Source of the DNA: Nocardia puris
Lineage (GTDB): Bacteria > Actinomycetota > Actinomycetes > Mycobacteriales > Mycobacteriaceae
Direction: 5' to 3'
Assembly (NCBI RefSeq): GCF_003315035.1
Contig: NZ_QNRE01000001.1
Span: 1-64,000 of the forward strand
DNA: 64,000 bases
Shown: positions 1-8,887 of the stretch, piece by piece
How the letters are laid out: the number at the start of each line of letters is the position of its first letter
Position numbering within the stretch: the stretch's first letter is position 1
Notes under the pieces: generated by a model
Seen by the model: only the letters and a program-made list of their open reading frames with translations
Database searches by the model: none
Told to the model about the DNA's origin: nothing
Program-made: the position numbers and the translations under genes

Positions 1-490
1 GTCACGCGGTGACCACCTCGTTTCCGGCTACGACACGCTCGGAACAGGGGGCTGCTCGGGTGGTCGGGCCGTACACCACGCTATTGGACGCAACCAACCG
101 AGTGTGAAACTCGGCGTCCACGGCCTCCCGCATCCGATGTAGAGATCCCCGGGTGCCGAACGCAAGCACCACGTGTCGGAAGCACTCCCTCATATCCCGT
201 TATCACGTGGGGGCTTTCGGACGGATTCCATCGCTCGATTCCGGCGCGCCCGTCACCTTCGAGCGGGCACACGGCGAGGTGCGGCGGCAGCGCCTCGCCC
301 GTCGTCAGCAGTGCGTAGACATAGAACCGTTCGGGATGTCAGGAACGCAACTCCGTGAGCGCCGCCCGCGTGGCCGCCGCGAGAACACCCCGCAGGCCGG
401 ATCGGGAACATACCGAGCCGGAACAACCGTTGTGCTTCACCGATCATGATGCGGCGCAGCATATCCGCGTCAACCCGAGCCCTCGACGCA
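1..490. other. left edge, no convincing gene
   Basis: This stretch precedes the 3' end of the SARP-type regulator. Open frames here are short and resemble no family I recognise. A minus-strand frame of 63 codons (2..193, ATG at 193) has only a weak upstream purine run and two cysteines in a composition unlike the neighbouring proteins, so I do not call it. The DNA is slightly less GC-rich than the coding DNA to its right, as expected for an intergenic region. Confidence 0.4.
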
Positions 491-3400
491 TCAAGAACGC
501 TCGTGCGCGTCCGCACTGATCGCCGTCGCGATGCGGTCCACGTCGAAACGCTCCTGGTCGGGCAGGGGCGCACCCGCCGCGGCCCGCGCCTCCGTCGCGG
601 CGGCGAGGAGGCGGCGGGCTTCGTCGAAGTTCCCGGCGAGGGCCGCCGCGCCGGCGAGACCTTCCTGCGCGAGGGCGACCGCGCGGGGGTCGCCGGTGCA
701 CCGGGCAACGGTCAGGCCTTCGTCGTGCAGGGCGCGGGCGCGCTCGGGATCGCCGCGCAGCTCGGCGATGAAGCCGAGTTCGGCGAGGCTGTGCGCGACG
801 CCGGGCGCGTAGCCGACGGCCCGGTTCCAATCCAAGGAGGCGCGGGTGTGCTGCTCGGCGTCGTCGAGTCGTCCCTCACGGCGCGCGCCGATACCGAGGC
901 CCACCTCGGCGAAAACCCGGCCGAGTTCGTGGCCCTGCCCCACCGAGAGCGCGAGCGCGCGTTCGTGGAGCAGCCGCGCCCGGGGCAGATCGCCGGCCAG
1001 CAACGCGAGCCGGCCGAGCCCCGACATCATGTCGGCGACCTGCGGCCACAGGCAGAGTTCCTCGGCCCGGCGCAGTCCGTCGCGGCGCAGACGCACGGCT
1101 TCGGTGTAATCGCCGACGATCTCGGCACGCCTGCCGAGGAGTTCGGCGGCCCGCAGCTGCCCCCACCGGTCGCCGAGAACCGTGAAGAGGCGGGCACTTT
1201 CGGTCGCGTCGCGATGCATGGCCGTGAGGTCGCCGCGCAGCAGGGCGTGGTGGCCGGCGCTGCTCAAAGCGGCCGCGAGACCCCATTCGTCCTCGGCCGC
1301 ACGGAATCCCGCCACGGCACGCTGCGCGAGGGCTTCGCCGACCGAATGGTCGCCACCGCCGAGCAGCACCTCGCCGAGCAGCCACTCGGTGAACGCCAGG
1401 CCGGCCGGATCGTCCACCCCGTCGAATCCCGCGACCGCCGCGTCGACCAGTTCCGACCGGTCCGACGCGCCCGCGCTGAGCAGCGTGAGCGCCGACCACC
1501 ACCCGTTGGCGCGCGCCCGCAGCGCCGGTGCGGCGCCTCGAGCAGCGCCGAGCGCCGCGTCGAGCAGCCGGACACCCTCCCTGATCCGCCCACGCAGGAA
1601 CCAGTACCAGCCCAGGGCATCGACCAGGCGCAGCGCGACCTCGACGTCCCCACGCCGCACCGAATCCTCCACGGCAGACCGGAGATTCGCGTACTCGGTG
1701 TCCAGGACCGCCAGCCACCGCCGCTGATCGGCGCCGCGCAGCCACGCCCGCGCCCGCTCCGCCAGCGCCGCGTAGTACTCGTTGCGCGCACCGCGCACCG
1801 CGTCGGCCTCACCGGCTTCGGTGAGCCGCTGCGCGCAGTACAGCGCGACCGATTCCAGCAGCCGGTAGCGCGGCCCGGCATCGGTGTCCTTCATCGCGAC
1901 GAGTGAGCGATCCACCAGGCGCGCGAGCAGGTCCGGCACCCGGGCTCCCGGCAGATCGGCGCTCGCGCAGACACTTTCGGCCGCCGCGAGCCCGAAGCCG
2001 TCCCCGTGCACCGAAAGCCTGCGCAACACCGCCTGTTCCGGCTCGGACAACTGCTCCCAGCTCCAGTCGATCACGGCGCGCAGCGTCTGCTGCCGGCCCG
2101 GACCGCCCCGCCGTCCGGTGACCAGCAGCTCGAACCGATCGTCCATGCGGGCGGCCAACTCTCGCACGCCCAGGGCCCGCACGCGGGCCGCGGCCAGCTC
2201 CAGCGCCAGGGGAATCCCGTCGAGGCGACGGCAGATGACCGCGACGGCCGCGGCGTTGCCCGCATCGATCGCGAAGCCGGGCGAGGCGGCCGCCGCCCGC
2301 GCGGCGAACAGCCGGACGGCGCTGAACTTCGGCAGCGCCTCCACACCGATATCCGCGGGCGCATAGGGCAATTCGAGCGCGGGCACCGGGTAGACGGCTT
2401 CACCGTCCACGCCCAGTGGCTCGCGGCTCGTGGCCAGCACACGCAATCCGGCGGCCGAACGCATCAGTCGCTCAGCCACTTCGGCGACCACGGCCACCAG
2501 ATGTTCGCAGTTGTCCAGGACCAGCAGAACCCGCTTGCCGTCGAGCGCGGTGACCAGCTGGTCGAACGGATCGGCGGCGGACCGGATGTCGTTGCGGATG
2601 CCGAGCGCCGCGTGCACGGTGTCCACGACGGTCGTCCGCGCGGCGGCGCTCGCGTCGAGTCCGGCCAGCTCGACGAACCACACGCCATCGGGGTGGTCGG
2701 GGCGCAGCGAGCGCGCCACTTCGATCGAGAGCCGAGTCTTGCCGACGCCGCCCGGTCCGACGAGGGTGACCATCCGATACTCGCCGAGCATGCCGCGCAC
2801 GTCGTGGGCCGCTTCGGCGCGACCGATCAGTTCGGTCAGCTCGCCGGGCAGGTTGGTCGGCGTGCTCGCCGGGCTGGGCGCGAGCAGCGGATCCTGCGCG
2901 AGGATCGCGCGGTGCACGGCGGCCACCTCGGGGCCGGGATCGACGCCGAGTTCGGTGCGCAGCCGTTCGCGCAACTCGGTGAACCCGGCCAGGGCTTCGC
3001 TCTGCCGTCCGGACCGGTAGAGGGCGCGCAGGTGCGCGGCGCGCAGTCGTTCGCGCAGGGGATGTTCGGCGACCAGCGGCGCCAATTCGCCCACCAGATC
3101 GCTGTCTTCGGCGAGTTCGAGCAGCGCCTCGGCCCGGGTCTCCACCGCGGACAGCCGCAGTTCTTCCAGCCGGGCGATCTCGACCGCCGCGAACTCCGCG
3201 TCGGCCACGTCGGCGAACGCCGGGCCGCGCCAGAGTCGCAATGCGGCCGTGAGAGCCTCGGCCCGGGACCGGGCGTCCGGTCCGGCATGGGCCAGCGCCT
3301 CCTCGAACCGGCCCGCGTCCACGGCGTCGGCCGCGACCTCCAGCCGGTAGCTCGTGGAGCCGGAGGCCACCAACGCGCGCGCGTCCGGTTCGGCGGCGGC

Positions 3401-3622
3401 GAGGGCGGCGCGCAGTTGCGAGACCTTGACCTGGAGCGCGCTCGCCGCGTCGCGGGGCGCCCGCCGCGGCCACAGCACATCGATCAGCCGATCGGTCGAC
3501 ACCGGACGCCCGCGATGGACGAGGAGAACGGCGAGCACCGTGCGCACCTGGCCGGGCGGGATCGCGACGGGCGCACCCTCCTCCGTCCACACCGCCAGTG
3601 CGCCGAGCACGCCGAACCTCAT
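491..3622 (-). CDS. SARP/AfsR-type transcriptional regulator with ATPase and TPR domains
   Basis: A 1043-residue regulator. Residues about 1-95 form an OmpR-like winged helix (begins MRFGVLGALAVW; VLWPRRAPRDAASALQVKVS in the recognition region). Residues about 100-245 match the bacterial transcriptional activation (BTAD) domain. An NB-ARC-type ATPase follows, with Walker A GPGGVGKT near residue 288 and LLVLDNCEHL as Walker B. The C-terminal third is alanine/leucine/arginine-rich helical repeat of TPR type. This is the AfsR/SARP layout; such proteins usually activate adjacent operons. The start at 3622 is chosen because the winged helix begins there; an upstream extension in frame is proline/arginine-rich and unlike the family. 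The gene diverges from an FMN reductase/exporter/imine reductase operon, its likely target. What it senses is unknown. Confidence 0.9.
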   Translation of the reverse strand: MRFGVLGALAVWTEEGAPVAIPPGQVRTVLAVLLVHRGRPVSTDRLIDVLWPRRAPRDAASALQVKVSQLRAALAAAEPDARALVASGSTSYRLEVAADAVDAGRFEEALAHAGPDARSRAEALTAALRLWRGPAFADVADAEFAAVEIARLEELRLSAVETRAEALLELAEDSDLVGELAPLVAEHPLRERLRAAHLRALYRSGRQSEALAGFTELRERLRTELGVDPGPEVAAVHRAILAQDPLLAPSPASTPTNLPGELTELIGRAEAAHDVRGMLGEYRMVTLVGPGGVGKTRLSIEVARSLRPDHPDGVWFVELAGLDASAAARTTVVDTVHAALGIRNDIRSAADPFDQLVTALDGKRVLLVLDNCEHLVAVVAEVAERLMRSAAGLRVLATSREPLGVDGEAVYPVPALELPYAPADIGVEALPKFSAVRLFAARAAAASPGFAIDAGNAAAVAVICRRLDGIPLALELAAARVRALGVRELAARMDDRFELLVTGRRGGPGRQQTLRAVIDWSWEQLSEPEQAVLRRLSVHGDGFGLAAAESVCASADLPGARVPDLLARLVDRSLVAMKDTDAGPRYRLLESVALYCAQRLTEAGEADAVRGARNEYYAALAERARAWLRGADQRRWLAVLDTEYANLRSAVEDSVRRGDVEVALRLVDALGWYWFLRGRIREGVRLLDAALGAARGAAPALRARANGWWSALTLLSAGASDRSELVDAAVAGFDGVDDPAGLAFTEWLLGEVLLGGGDHSVGEALAQRAVAGFRAAEDEWGLAAALSSAGHHALLRGDLTAMHRDATESARLFTVLGDRWGQLRAAELLGRRAEIVGDYTEAVRLRRDGLRRAEELCLWPQVADMMSGLGRLALLAGDLPRARLLHERALALSVGQGHELGRVFAEVGLGIGARREGRLDDAEQHTRASLDWNRAVGYAPGVAHSLAELGFIAELRGDPERARALHDEGLTVARCTGDPRAVALAQEGLAGAAALAGNFDEARRLLAAATEARAAAGAPLPDQERFDVDRIATAISADAHERS

Positions 3623-3662
3623 GCCCGTGACGATACGGCCCGCGTAACCGGGGGTGATCACC

Positions 3663-3691
3663 GTGTAGGGCGGCGGTAAGGGGCGTGTAGG
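3663..3691 (+). promoter_or_regulatory. candidate SARP binding repeats
   Basis: The heptamer GTGTAGG occurs at 3663-3669 and again at 3685-3691, exactly 22 bp apart; a degenerate copy (CGGTAAG) sits midway at 3674-3680. Direct heptamers on an 11-bp period are the usual SARP operator layout. They lie between the SARP gene and the FMN reductase, about 25 bp before a TACGAC hexamer at 3716 that could serve as a -10. Function is inferred from spacing and position only. Confidence 0.45.
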
Positions 3692-3746
3692 CCGGGGCCG
3701 CGAAAGTCGTGCGGGTACGACGACTTCGGCTGGAAAGGCGGATCCT

Positions 3747-4319
3747 ATGCACGCAACCGATGCCGTGCACGTGGCGATCATCATCGGCAGCACCCGCGCA
3801 CACCGATTCGGGCCCACGGTCGCCACATGGTTTCACGAACACGCGGCAGCGCACGGCGGACTCGACCTCGACCTCATCGATCTGGCCGACGCCGGGCTCT
3901 CCGATGTCCTCGACGAATCCGACGCCGCCGTCGCCGCACTCGCGCCGCGCCTGGCGCGCGCCGACGCGTTCGTGATCGTCTCGCCCGAGTACAACCGGGG
4001 CTATCCCGCCCCGCTCAAGAACGCCATCGACTCCTATGTCGAGGAGTGGAAGGCGAAACCGGTCGCCATCGTCAGCTACGGCGGCGTCTCGGGCGGCTTG
4101 CGGGCCGCCGAACAACTGCGCCAAGTGTTCGGCGAACTGCACGCCGTGACGATTCGCGACACCGTGAGCTTCCACTCGTGCTGGAACAAATTCGACGACT
4201 CCGGCAAGCCGCTCGACCTCGCCGGCGCGGGCGCCGCCGCGACGGCCCTGCTCAACCAGCTCACCTGGTGGGCCCGCGCGCTCCACGACGCCCGCGTCGC
4301 GCGCCCCTACCCGCTCTGA
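3747..4319 (+). CDS. NADPH-dependent FMN reductase family protein
   Basis: A 190-residue flavodoxin-like reductase that should pass electrons from NAD(P)H to FMN. The N-terminal strand and phosphate loop read VAIIIGSTRAHRFGP, and residues about 85-105 carry the family signature SPEYNRGYPAPLKNAID. Length is typical of the NADPH-dependent FMN reductase (chromate/quinone/azo-reductase) family. The ATG at 3747 has a purine-rich GGAAAGGCGG about 10 nt upstream. It is the first gene of a likely three-gene operon with an MFS exporter (gap 18 nt) and an imine-reductase-like enzyme. The natural substrate cannot be told from sequence. Confidence 0.88.
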   Translation: MHATDAVHVAIIIGSTRAHRFGPTVATWFHEHAAAHGGLDLDLIDLADAGLSDVLDESDAAVAALAPRLARADAFVIVSPEYNRGYPAPLKNAIDSYVEEWKAKPVAIVSYGGVSGGLRAAEQLRQVFGELHAVTIRDTVSFHSCWNKFDDSGKPLDLAGAGAAATALLNQLTWWARALHDARVARPYPL

Positions 4320-4337
4320 GCACGAAGAAGGACCCCG

Positions 4338-5762
4338 ATGAGAAAACACCCGGCCGCGGCTCTGGCCCTCCTGGCCTTCTCCAGTCTGATCACCTCGCTG
4401 GACTTCACCATCATCTACGTCGCCCTGCCCGACATCGCCCGCGATGTCGGGTTCACCGGACACACCATGCAATGGGTCGTCAGCGCCTACGCCATCTTCT
4501 TCGGCGGCCTGCTGCTCCTCGGCGGACGCTCCGCCGACCTCCTCGGCCGACGACGCATCTTCGTCCTCGGCATGGCGTTGTTCGGCGCCGCTTCCCTGCT
4601 CGGCGGCCTCGCCACCACCACGGCCGCGCTGATCGCCGCGCGCGCGATCCAAGGGGTCGGCGCGGCACTGCTGTTCCCCGCGACGCTCTCGCTGGTCAAC
4701 ACCATGTTCGAGGAGGGAAGGGAACGCATCCGAGCGCTCGCGGTCTGGGCGGGCGCCGGAGCCGGTGGGCTCAGCCTCGGCGCCTTGCTCGGCGGCGTGC
4801 TGACCAGTGTGTTCGGCTGGCAGGCCGTGTTCTTGATCAACATCCCCCTCGTGCTGGCCGGCGCGGGCGCGGCGTTCTTCGTGCTCCGGGCCGACGGTCC
4901 CCGCGATCGCACGCGGGGCTTCGACGTGCCCGGCGCGCTCACCGGCACCGTGGGCGTCACCTTGCTGGTGTTCACGGTGGCGCAGGCGCCCGAGTCCGGG
5001 TGGACGTCGAAACCCGTCCTGGCCGGGGGCGCGGCGGCGGTCGTGCTGCTGGGCGCGTTCCTGATGATCGAGGCGCGCAGTGCCGGCCCGCTCATGCCGT
5101 TGCGGTTGGCGCGGGCGCTGGGCCCGGCCCTCGCGGTCATCTTCGTGTTCGGCGCCAGCACACAGAATGTCGTCTACTTCCTCACGCTGTTCCTCCAAAA
5201 CGTGTGGGAATACAGCGCACTCGTCACCGGGCTCGTGTTCCTGAGCCTGTCGGTGGTCATCGCGGTCGCGAACTTCGTCGCCGAAAGGCTCATCGTGCGG
5301 ACCGGTATCCGCGCCACCCTGATCACCGGCCTGCTGCTGGGCGCGGCCGGCGGCGGGCTCCTCGCCGCCGGGATGGCCGTGGACGGCTCCTACTGGACGA
5401 TCCTGCCCGGAATCCTGGTGTACGGCGCGGGGATGGGCACGATCTTCCCGACCATGTTCGCCGCCGCCGGAACCGGTGTCGCCGAACACGAACAAGGCAC
5501 CGCGGGCGGGATGGCCAACACCGCGATGCAGGTCGGCATCGGCGCGGGCCTCGCGGTCCTCGTCGGCATCGCCAACGCGGGACTGGACGGTCTCGACGGC
5601 ACGGCCCTGCGCCTAGCGACCGCCGACGGGCTGCGCACCACGGTCGTGGTCGCCGCCGCGGCCACCCTGCTCGGCCTGCTCGCGGCGGGGGTGATGCGCG
5701 GACGTCGAGGGGTCGACACGCGTGATCACACCGCGGCGCCCGTGCCCGCTTCGGCCGGATGA
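4338..5762 (+). CDS. MFS transporter, DHA2 (14-TM) drug-exporter family
   Basis: A 474-residue membrane protein with about 14 hydrophobic segments. TM1 holds LDFTIIYVALPDIARDVGF, matching motif D1 of the DHA2 (EmrB/QacA) family; the loop 2-3 motif is GGRSADLLGRRRIF; and the TM5 antiporter motif C region is GAGAGGLSLGALLGG. Such proteins export drugs or metabolites against protons. GAAGAAGGA precedes the ATG at 4338. Its place between an FMN reductase and an imine-reductase-like enzyme, under a SARP regulator, suggests detoxification or export of a product of those enzymes. Confidence 0.93.
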   Translation: MRKHPAAALALLAFSSLITSLDFTIIYVALPDIARDVGFTGHTMQWVVSAYAIFFGGLLLLGGRSADLLGRRRIFVLGMALFGAASLLGGLATTTAALIAARAIQGVGAALLFPATLSLVNTMFEEGRERIRALAVWAGAGAGGLSLGALLGGVLTSVFGWQAVFLINIPLVLAGAGAAFFVLRADGPRDRTRGFDVPGALTGTVGVTLLVFTVAQAPESGWTSKPVLAGGAAAVVLLGAFLMIEARSAGPLMPLRLARALGPALAVIFVFGASTQNVVYFLTLFLQNVWEYSALVTGLVFLSLSVVIAVANFVAERLIVRTGIRATLITGLLLGAAGGGLLAAGMAVDGSYWTILPGILVYGAGMGTIFPTMFAAAGTGVAEHEQGTAGGMANTAMQVGIGAGLAVLVGIANAGLDGLDGTALRLATADGLRTTVVVAAAATLLGLLAAGVMRGRRGVDTRDHTAAPVPASAG

Positions 5763-5826
5763 GCGTGGAGAACCTCGAAACCATCTATACGACAACGCCT
5801 TTCGGTATCCACGAAGAAGGAGAATC

Positions 5827-6687
5827 ATGACAGTCGCAGTATTGGGCTTGGGCGAAATGGGCTCCGCTCTGGCTACCGCCGTGCTGGACGCCGGCCACCC
5901 GCTGATCGTCTGGAACAGGTCCGCGGCCAAGGCGGAAACGCTGGTGGCCAAGGGAGCACGCCTGGCCGCGTCACCGGAGGCGGCCGTCGCCGAGGCGGAA
6001 CTGGTGATCGTCAATGTCCAAGGCGGCGAGATCGCCGTGGATCTGCTGCGGTCGGTCGGCGGGGCGCTGGCGGGCCGGACCGTGGTGAACCTGACCGACG
6101 GTCCGTCCGAACGGGCCGCGGCGGCAGCGGAATCGGTGGCCGCCCACTACGCCGACTACCTGCACGGCCAGATCATGACCATCGCCCCCGCGATCGGTTC
6201 CCCGGACGCGGTGATCTTCTACGGCGGTCCGCGCCCGGTGTTCGACCGCCACGAGCCCATCCTGCGGGCGCTCGGCGGCCGCGCGACCCACGTCTCCGAG
6301 GACCCGCGCGTGCCCCTGGTCTACGGGCTGGCGTTCCACGACATCATGTGGGGCCTGCTGAACGGATTCCTGCACGCCGCGGCGCTGCTCGGCGATGCGG
6401 GAATCCCGATCGTCCGCTACGCCGAACAGGCGGAGCCGGCGCTGGCGGGCCTGCCCGGCCTGTTCCCGATGCTCGCGGGCGAGATCGATCGCGCCGAATT
6501 CGCCACTCCCTTCGGCGCGTTGAAGCACCACCTGCCCTCGCTCGAGGATCTGATCGCCGAAAGCCGTGCGCGCGGCATCGATACCGAATTCCCCACCTAC
6601 ACCGGCCGGCTCGTCGCCGACACGCTCGCGGCGGGCCACGGTGACGACAGCTATTCGCGCCTCGTCGAGCACTTCGGCCGCCGGTGA
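5827..6687 (+). CDS. NADPH-dependent imine reductase/reductive aminase-like oxidoreductase
   Basis: A 286-residue protein of the 3-hydroxyisobutyrate dehydrogenase superfamily. The Rossmann motif GLGEMGSALATAVLDAGH is followed by VWNRSAAKAETLVAKGA, the NADPH-preferring loop. The middle (TVVNLTDGP, GQIMTIAPAIGSPDAVIFYGG) and the all-helical C-terminal half (HHLPSLEDLIAESRARGID, then AAGHGDDSYSRL near the end) match the imine reductase group. The start at 5827 is set by AAGAAGGAGA 6-16 nt upstream and by the Rossmann fold beginning at residue 2; an earlier in-frame ATG would add an arginine-rich tail. It is the last gene of the reductase-exporter operon. The native imine or other substrate is unknown. 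Confidence 0.8.
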   Translation: MTVAVLGLGEMGSALATAVLDAGHPLIVWNRSAAKAETLVAKGARLAASPEAAVAEAELVIVNVQGGEIAVDLLRSVGGALAGRTVVNLTDGPSERAAAAAESVAAHYADYLHGQIMTIAPAIGSPDAVIFYGGPRPVFDRHEPILRALGGRATHVSEDPRVPLVYGLAFHDIMWGLLNGFLHAAALLGDAGIPIVRYAEQAEPALAGLPGLFPMLAGEIDRAEFATPFGALKHHLPSLEDLIAESRARGIDTEFPTYTGRLVADTLAAGHGDDSYSRLVEHFGRR

Positions 6688-6809
6688 GCGGCCCACGAAC
6701 CAGCTCGCGCGGCGACTCCCCTGACGTGCGGCGGACGACCCGTCCCCGCATCACCGTCGGCATCGAATACCTTGCCGACGAAACCCACTCGAACACCGGA
6801 GGAGAATCC

Positions 6810-7160
6810 ATGAAGAAAGCATTCGTCACGGCGGCGGCAGGACTCGCGGGCCTGGCCGGCACGGTGGTCCTCGGTTCCGGGGCCGCTCAGGCGGCGCCGC
6901 AGGACTGCGTCGTCGAAAAGGACCTGTTCGGCGCATCGGCGATCTGTCATCCCGACGGCGGCAGCAACTACGTGCTGCGCGTCGAGTGCGTCGGCCTCTA
7001 CGCCAGCGGCCCGTTTCCGCTCTACGCCATCGGCCCGTACCACACGCTGAGCTACCCCTTCACCCCCTCCGGCGACCGCATCACCGCCGGCTGCACCGGC
7101 GCGGGCCCCGGCATCTTCGCCATCGCGACCGGCGCCCACGTCGAGGTCTTCCGAGGCTAG
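6810..7160 (+). CDS. small secreted protein of unknown function
   Basis: A 116-residue protein with a clear signal peptide: MKKAF, a hydrophobic Ala/Gly/Leu core to about residue 27, and cleavage likely after AQA. The mature part of about 86 residues has four cysteines (in DCVVEK, SAICHP, VECVGL and AGCTGAG), enough for two disulfides. No enzyme motif is seen. CGGAGGAGAATCC precedes the ATG at 6810 and selects it over an earlier in-frame start. It resembles small exported proteins common in Nocardia and Mycobacterium, but I cannot assign a family. Confidence 0.75.
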   Translation: MKKAFVTAAAGLAGLAGTVVLGSGAAQAAPQDCVVEKDLFGASAICHPDGGSNYVLRVECVGLYASGPFPLYAIGPYHTLSYPFTPSGDRITAGCTGAGPGIFAIATGAHVEVFRG

Positions 7161-7165
7161 AACCA

Positions 7166-7201
7166 CCCGGGGCGGTATCGAGGACTACCGTGCCGCCCCG
7201 G
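7166..7201. terminator. hairpin between convergent genes
   Basis: CCGGGGCGG at 7167-7175 pairs exactly with CCGCCCCGG at 7193-7201, and the loop contains a further GGTA/TACC pairing. It lies just past the stop of the secreted-protein gene and before the end of the convergent thiZ-like gene, as expected for a terminator. There is no U tract, which is common in actinobacteria. Confidence 0.6.
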
Positions 7202-7272
7202 CGTGGGCCACCCTGCGCGATCTGGTCGCCGACGCCGCCGCCCGGTGGAGCGGCCCACCGCAAGGCCCACCC

Positions 7273-8076
7273 TCACACCGTCTTCTGTTCGGCGAACGCC
7301 CGCCGCGATTCCTCGTGCAGGATCTCCAGCAATTCCTGTTCCAGCGCCGCGAATTCGGGTGCGGTGATCGTGGACAGGTCGCGGGGCCGGGGCAGGTCGA
7401 CGCGCACCTCGTGGCGCACGGTCGCGGGGCGGGCCGAGAGCACGATCACGCGATCGGACAGGTACACGGCCTCGCGGATGTCGTGGGTGATCATCAGCAC
7501 CGTCCATCGGTAGCGCTGCCACACCTCTTGCAGCCAGGACTGCATCTCGGTGCGGGTCAGGGAGTCGAGCGCGCCGAAAGGTTCGTCCAGCAGCAGCACT
7601 TCGCGTTCCTGAACCACGGTGCGCAACAGCGCGGCCCGCTGTCGCATCCCGCCCGACAGCTGCGACGGTCGCGCGTTCTCGAACCCGGCCAGCCCGAACA
7701 CCGGGAACAGTTCGAGGGCGCGGCGGCGGGCCTCCGATTTCGGCACGCCCCGCACCTGCAACCCGAGGATGGTGTTGTCGAGGATGGTCCGCCACGGGAA
7801 CAGCAGATCCTTCTGCGGCATATAGGCGCAATGCGAGGCCGGATCCTCGCCCTCGGCCGCGCGGAAGCGCACGCCGCCCGAATCCGGGGTTTCCAGTCCG
7901 GCCAGCATGTTGAAGACGGTGCTCTTCCCGCACCCGCTGGGCCCGATGACGCTCACGAACTCCCCCGACCGCACGGTGAACGAAACCCCGCCCAGCACCG
8001 CGAGATCCGGGGCGCGCCGCCCGTGCCCGGGGAACGATTTCCGAAGCCCGTCCACGACGAGCCGGTCCTCAACCAC
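7273..8076 (-). CDS. thiZ: ABC transporter ATP-binding protein, thiamine-precursor uptake (ThiZ-like)
   Basis: A 267-residue ATPase of the nitrate/taurate/pyrimidine importer family. It has Walker A GPSGCGKST, Q-loop YMPQKDLLFPWRT, signature LSGGMRQR, Walker B LLLDEPFGALD and H-loop MITHD. The Q-loop sequence MPQKDLLFPW is typical of ThiZ and related ATPases. Its start overlaps the end of the permease gene by 8 nt. With the permease, the NMT1/THI5-type binding protein, TenA and the upstream TPP riboswitch, it should power uptake of a hydroxymethylpyrimidine or formylaminopyrimidine precursor of thiamine. Confidence 0.88.
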   Translation of the reverse strand: MVEDRLVVDGLRKSFPGHGRRAPDLAVLGGVSFTVRSGEFVSVIGPSGCGKSTVFNMLAGLETPDSGGVRFRAAEGEDPASHCAYMPQKDLLFPWRTILDNTILGLQVRGVPKSEARRRALELFPVFGLAGFENARPSQLSGGMRQRAALLRTVVQEREVLLLDEPFGALDSLTRTEMQSWLQEVWQRYRWTVLMITHDIREAVYLSDRVIVLSARPATVRHEVRVDLPRPRDLSTITAPEFAALEQELLEILHEESRRAFAEQKTV

Positions 8077-8887
8077 GACCGCTCCTGTTCTCCGCGAGCG
8101 CCCACGGCGCGACCAGCCGTTCGATCAGGAACGTCGACAGGTACAGCGCGATGCTCAGCAGCGCCGTCACCAGCACCGCCGCCAGCACCAGGTCGGTGCG
8201 GAACGAGTTCTTCTGCAGGCTCATGTAGATGCCGAGACCTGCACTGGCACCGACGTATTCGGCGAACACCGCACCGACCACCGCGTAGGTGATGCCGATG
8301 CGCAGGGCCGTGAAGAACCGCGGCACCGCCGAAGGCAGCCGCACATACCGGAACACCTGCGCGCGCGAGGCGCCCATGCTCCGCAGCAGTGCCCCCGCCT
8401 CCCGGTCGGCCGCGGCGAACCCTTCGATGAGGCCGATCGCCATCGGGAAGAAGGTCACCAACGAGACCACGAGGATCTTCGGCAGCAGTCCGAACCCGAA
8501 CCAGATGATCATCAGCGGCGCGATCGCCACGATCGGCAGCGTCTGCGACGCCACGAACAGCGGCACGAACGCACGCCGCAACCACGGCGAGAAATCCACC
8601 ACGATCGCCAGCGCCCACGCCAGCGTCAGCGACACCGCGAACCCGAGGAGCGTCACCTGCAAGGTCGCGGCGGCGTGGGTGCCGATCTCCTCGCGATGCG
8701 CCCACCCCTGCCGCGCCACCCGCATCGGCGAGGGCAGCACCTGCGGGCGAATTCCACTGGCCGAAACGTAGATCTGCCAGACGGCGACCAGCACGGCCAC
8801 CGTCACGACGGACGGGACGGCCCACCGGATTCCGCCCGAGCGCGCCGCACCGCCTACCGCGATGTCACGGGTTGCCGAGGTACTCAT
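8069..8887 (-). CDS. thiX: ABC transporter permease, thiamine-precursor uptake (ThiX-like)
   Basis: A 272-residue inner-membrane permease with about six hydrophobic segments, including VPSVVTVAVLVAVWQIYVSA near the N-terminus. The cytoplasmic coupling loop EGFAAADREAGALLRSMGAS matches the EAA motif of binding-protein-dependent importers (EAA-x3-G-x9-I-x-LP; LPSAVPRF follows). It overlaps the binding-protein gene upstream (23 nt) and the ATPase gene downstream (8 nt), so the three are probably translated together. Substrate is inferred from the operon. Confidence 0.87.
   Translation of the reverse strand: MSTSATRDIAVGGAARSGGIRWAVPSVVTVAVLVAVWQIYVSASGIRPQVLPSPMRVARQGWAHREEIGTHAAATLQVTLLGFAVSLTLAWALAIVVDFSPWLRRAFVPLFVASQTLPIVAIAPLMIIWFGFGLLPKILVVSLVTFFPMAIGLIEGFAAADREAGALLRSMGASRAQVFRYVRLPSAVPRFFTALRIGITYAVVGAVFAEYVGASAGLGIYMSLQKNSFRTDLVLAAVLVTALLSIALYLSTFLIERLVAPWALAENRSGRG

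Noticed and set aside
2..193. 63-codon minus-strand frame at the left edge
   Set aside because: Weak ribosome-binding site, no recognisable family and unusual composition.
2472..5495. A 1007-codon minus-strand frame spanning the FMN reductase and MFS genes
   Set aside because: The product is low-complexity, Gly/Glu/Arg/Asp-rich, and opposes well-supported genes; it is a compositional shadow.
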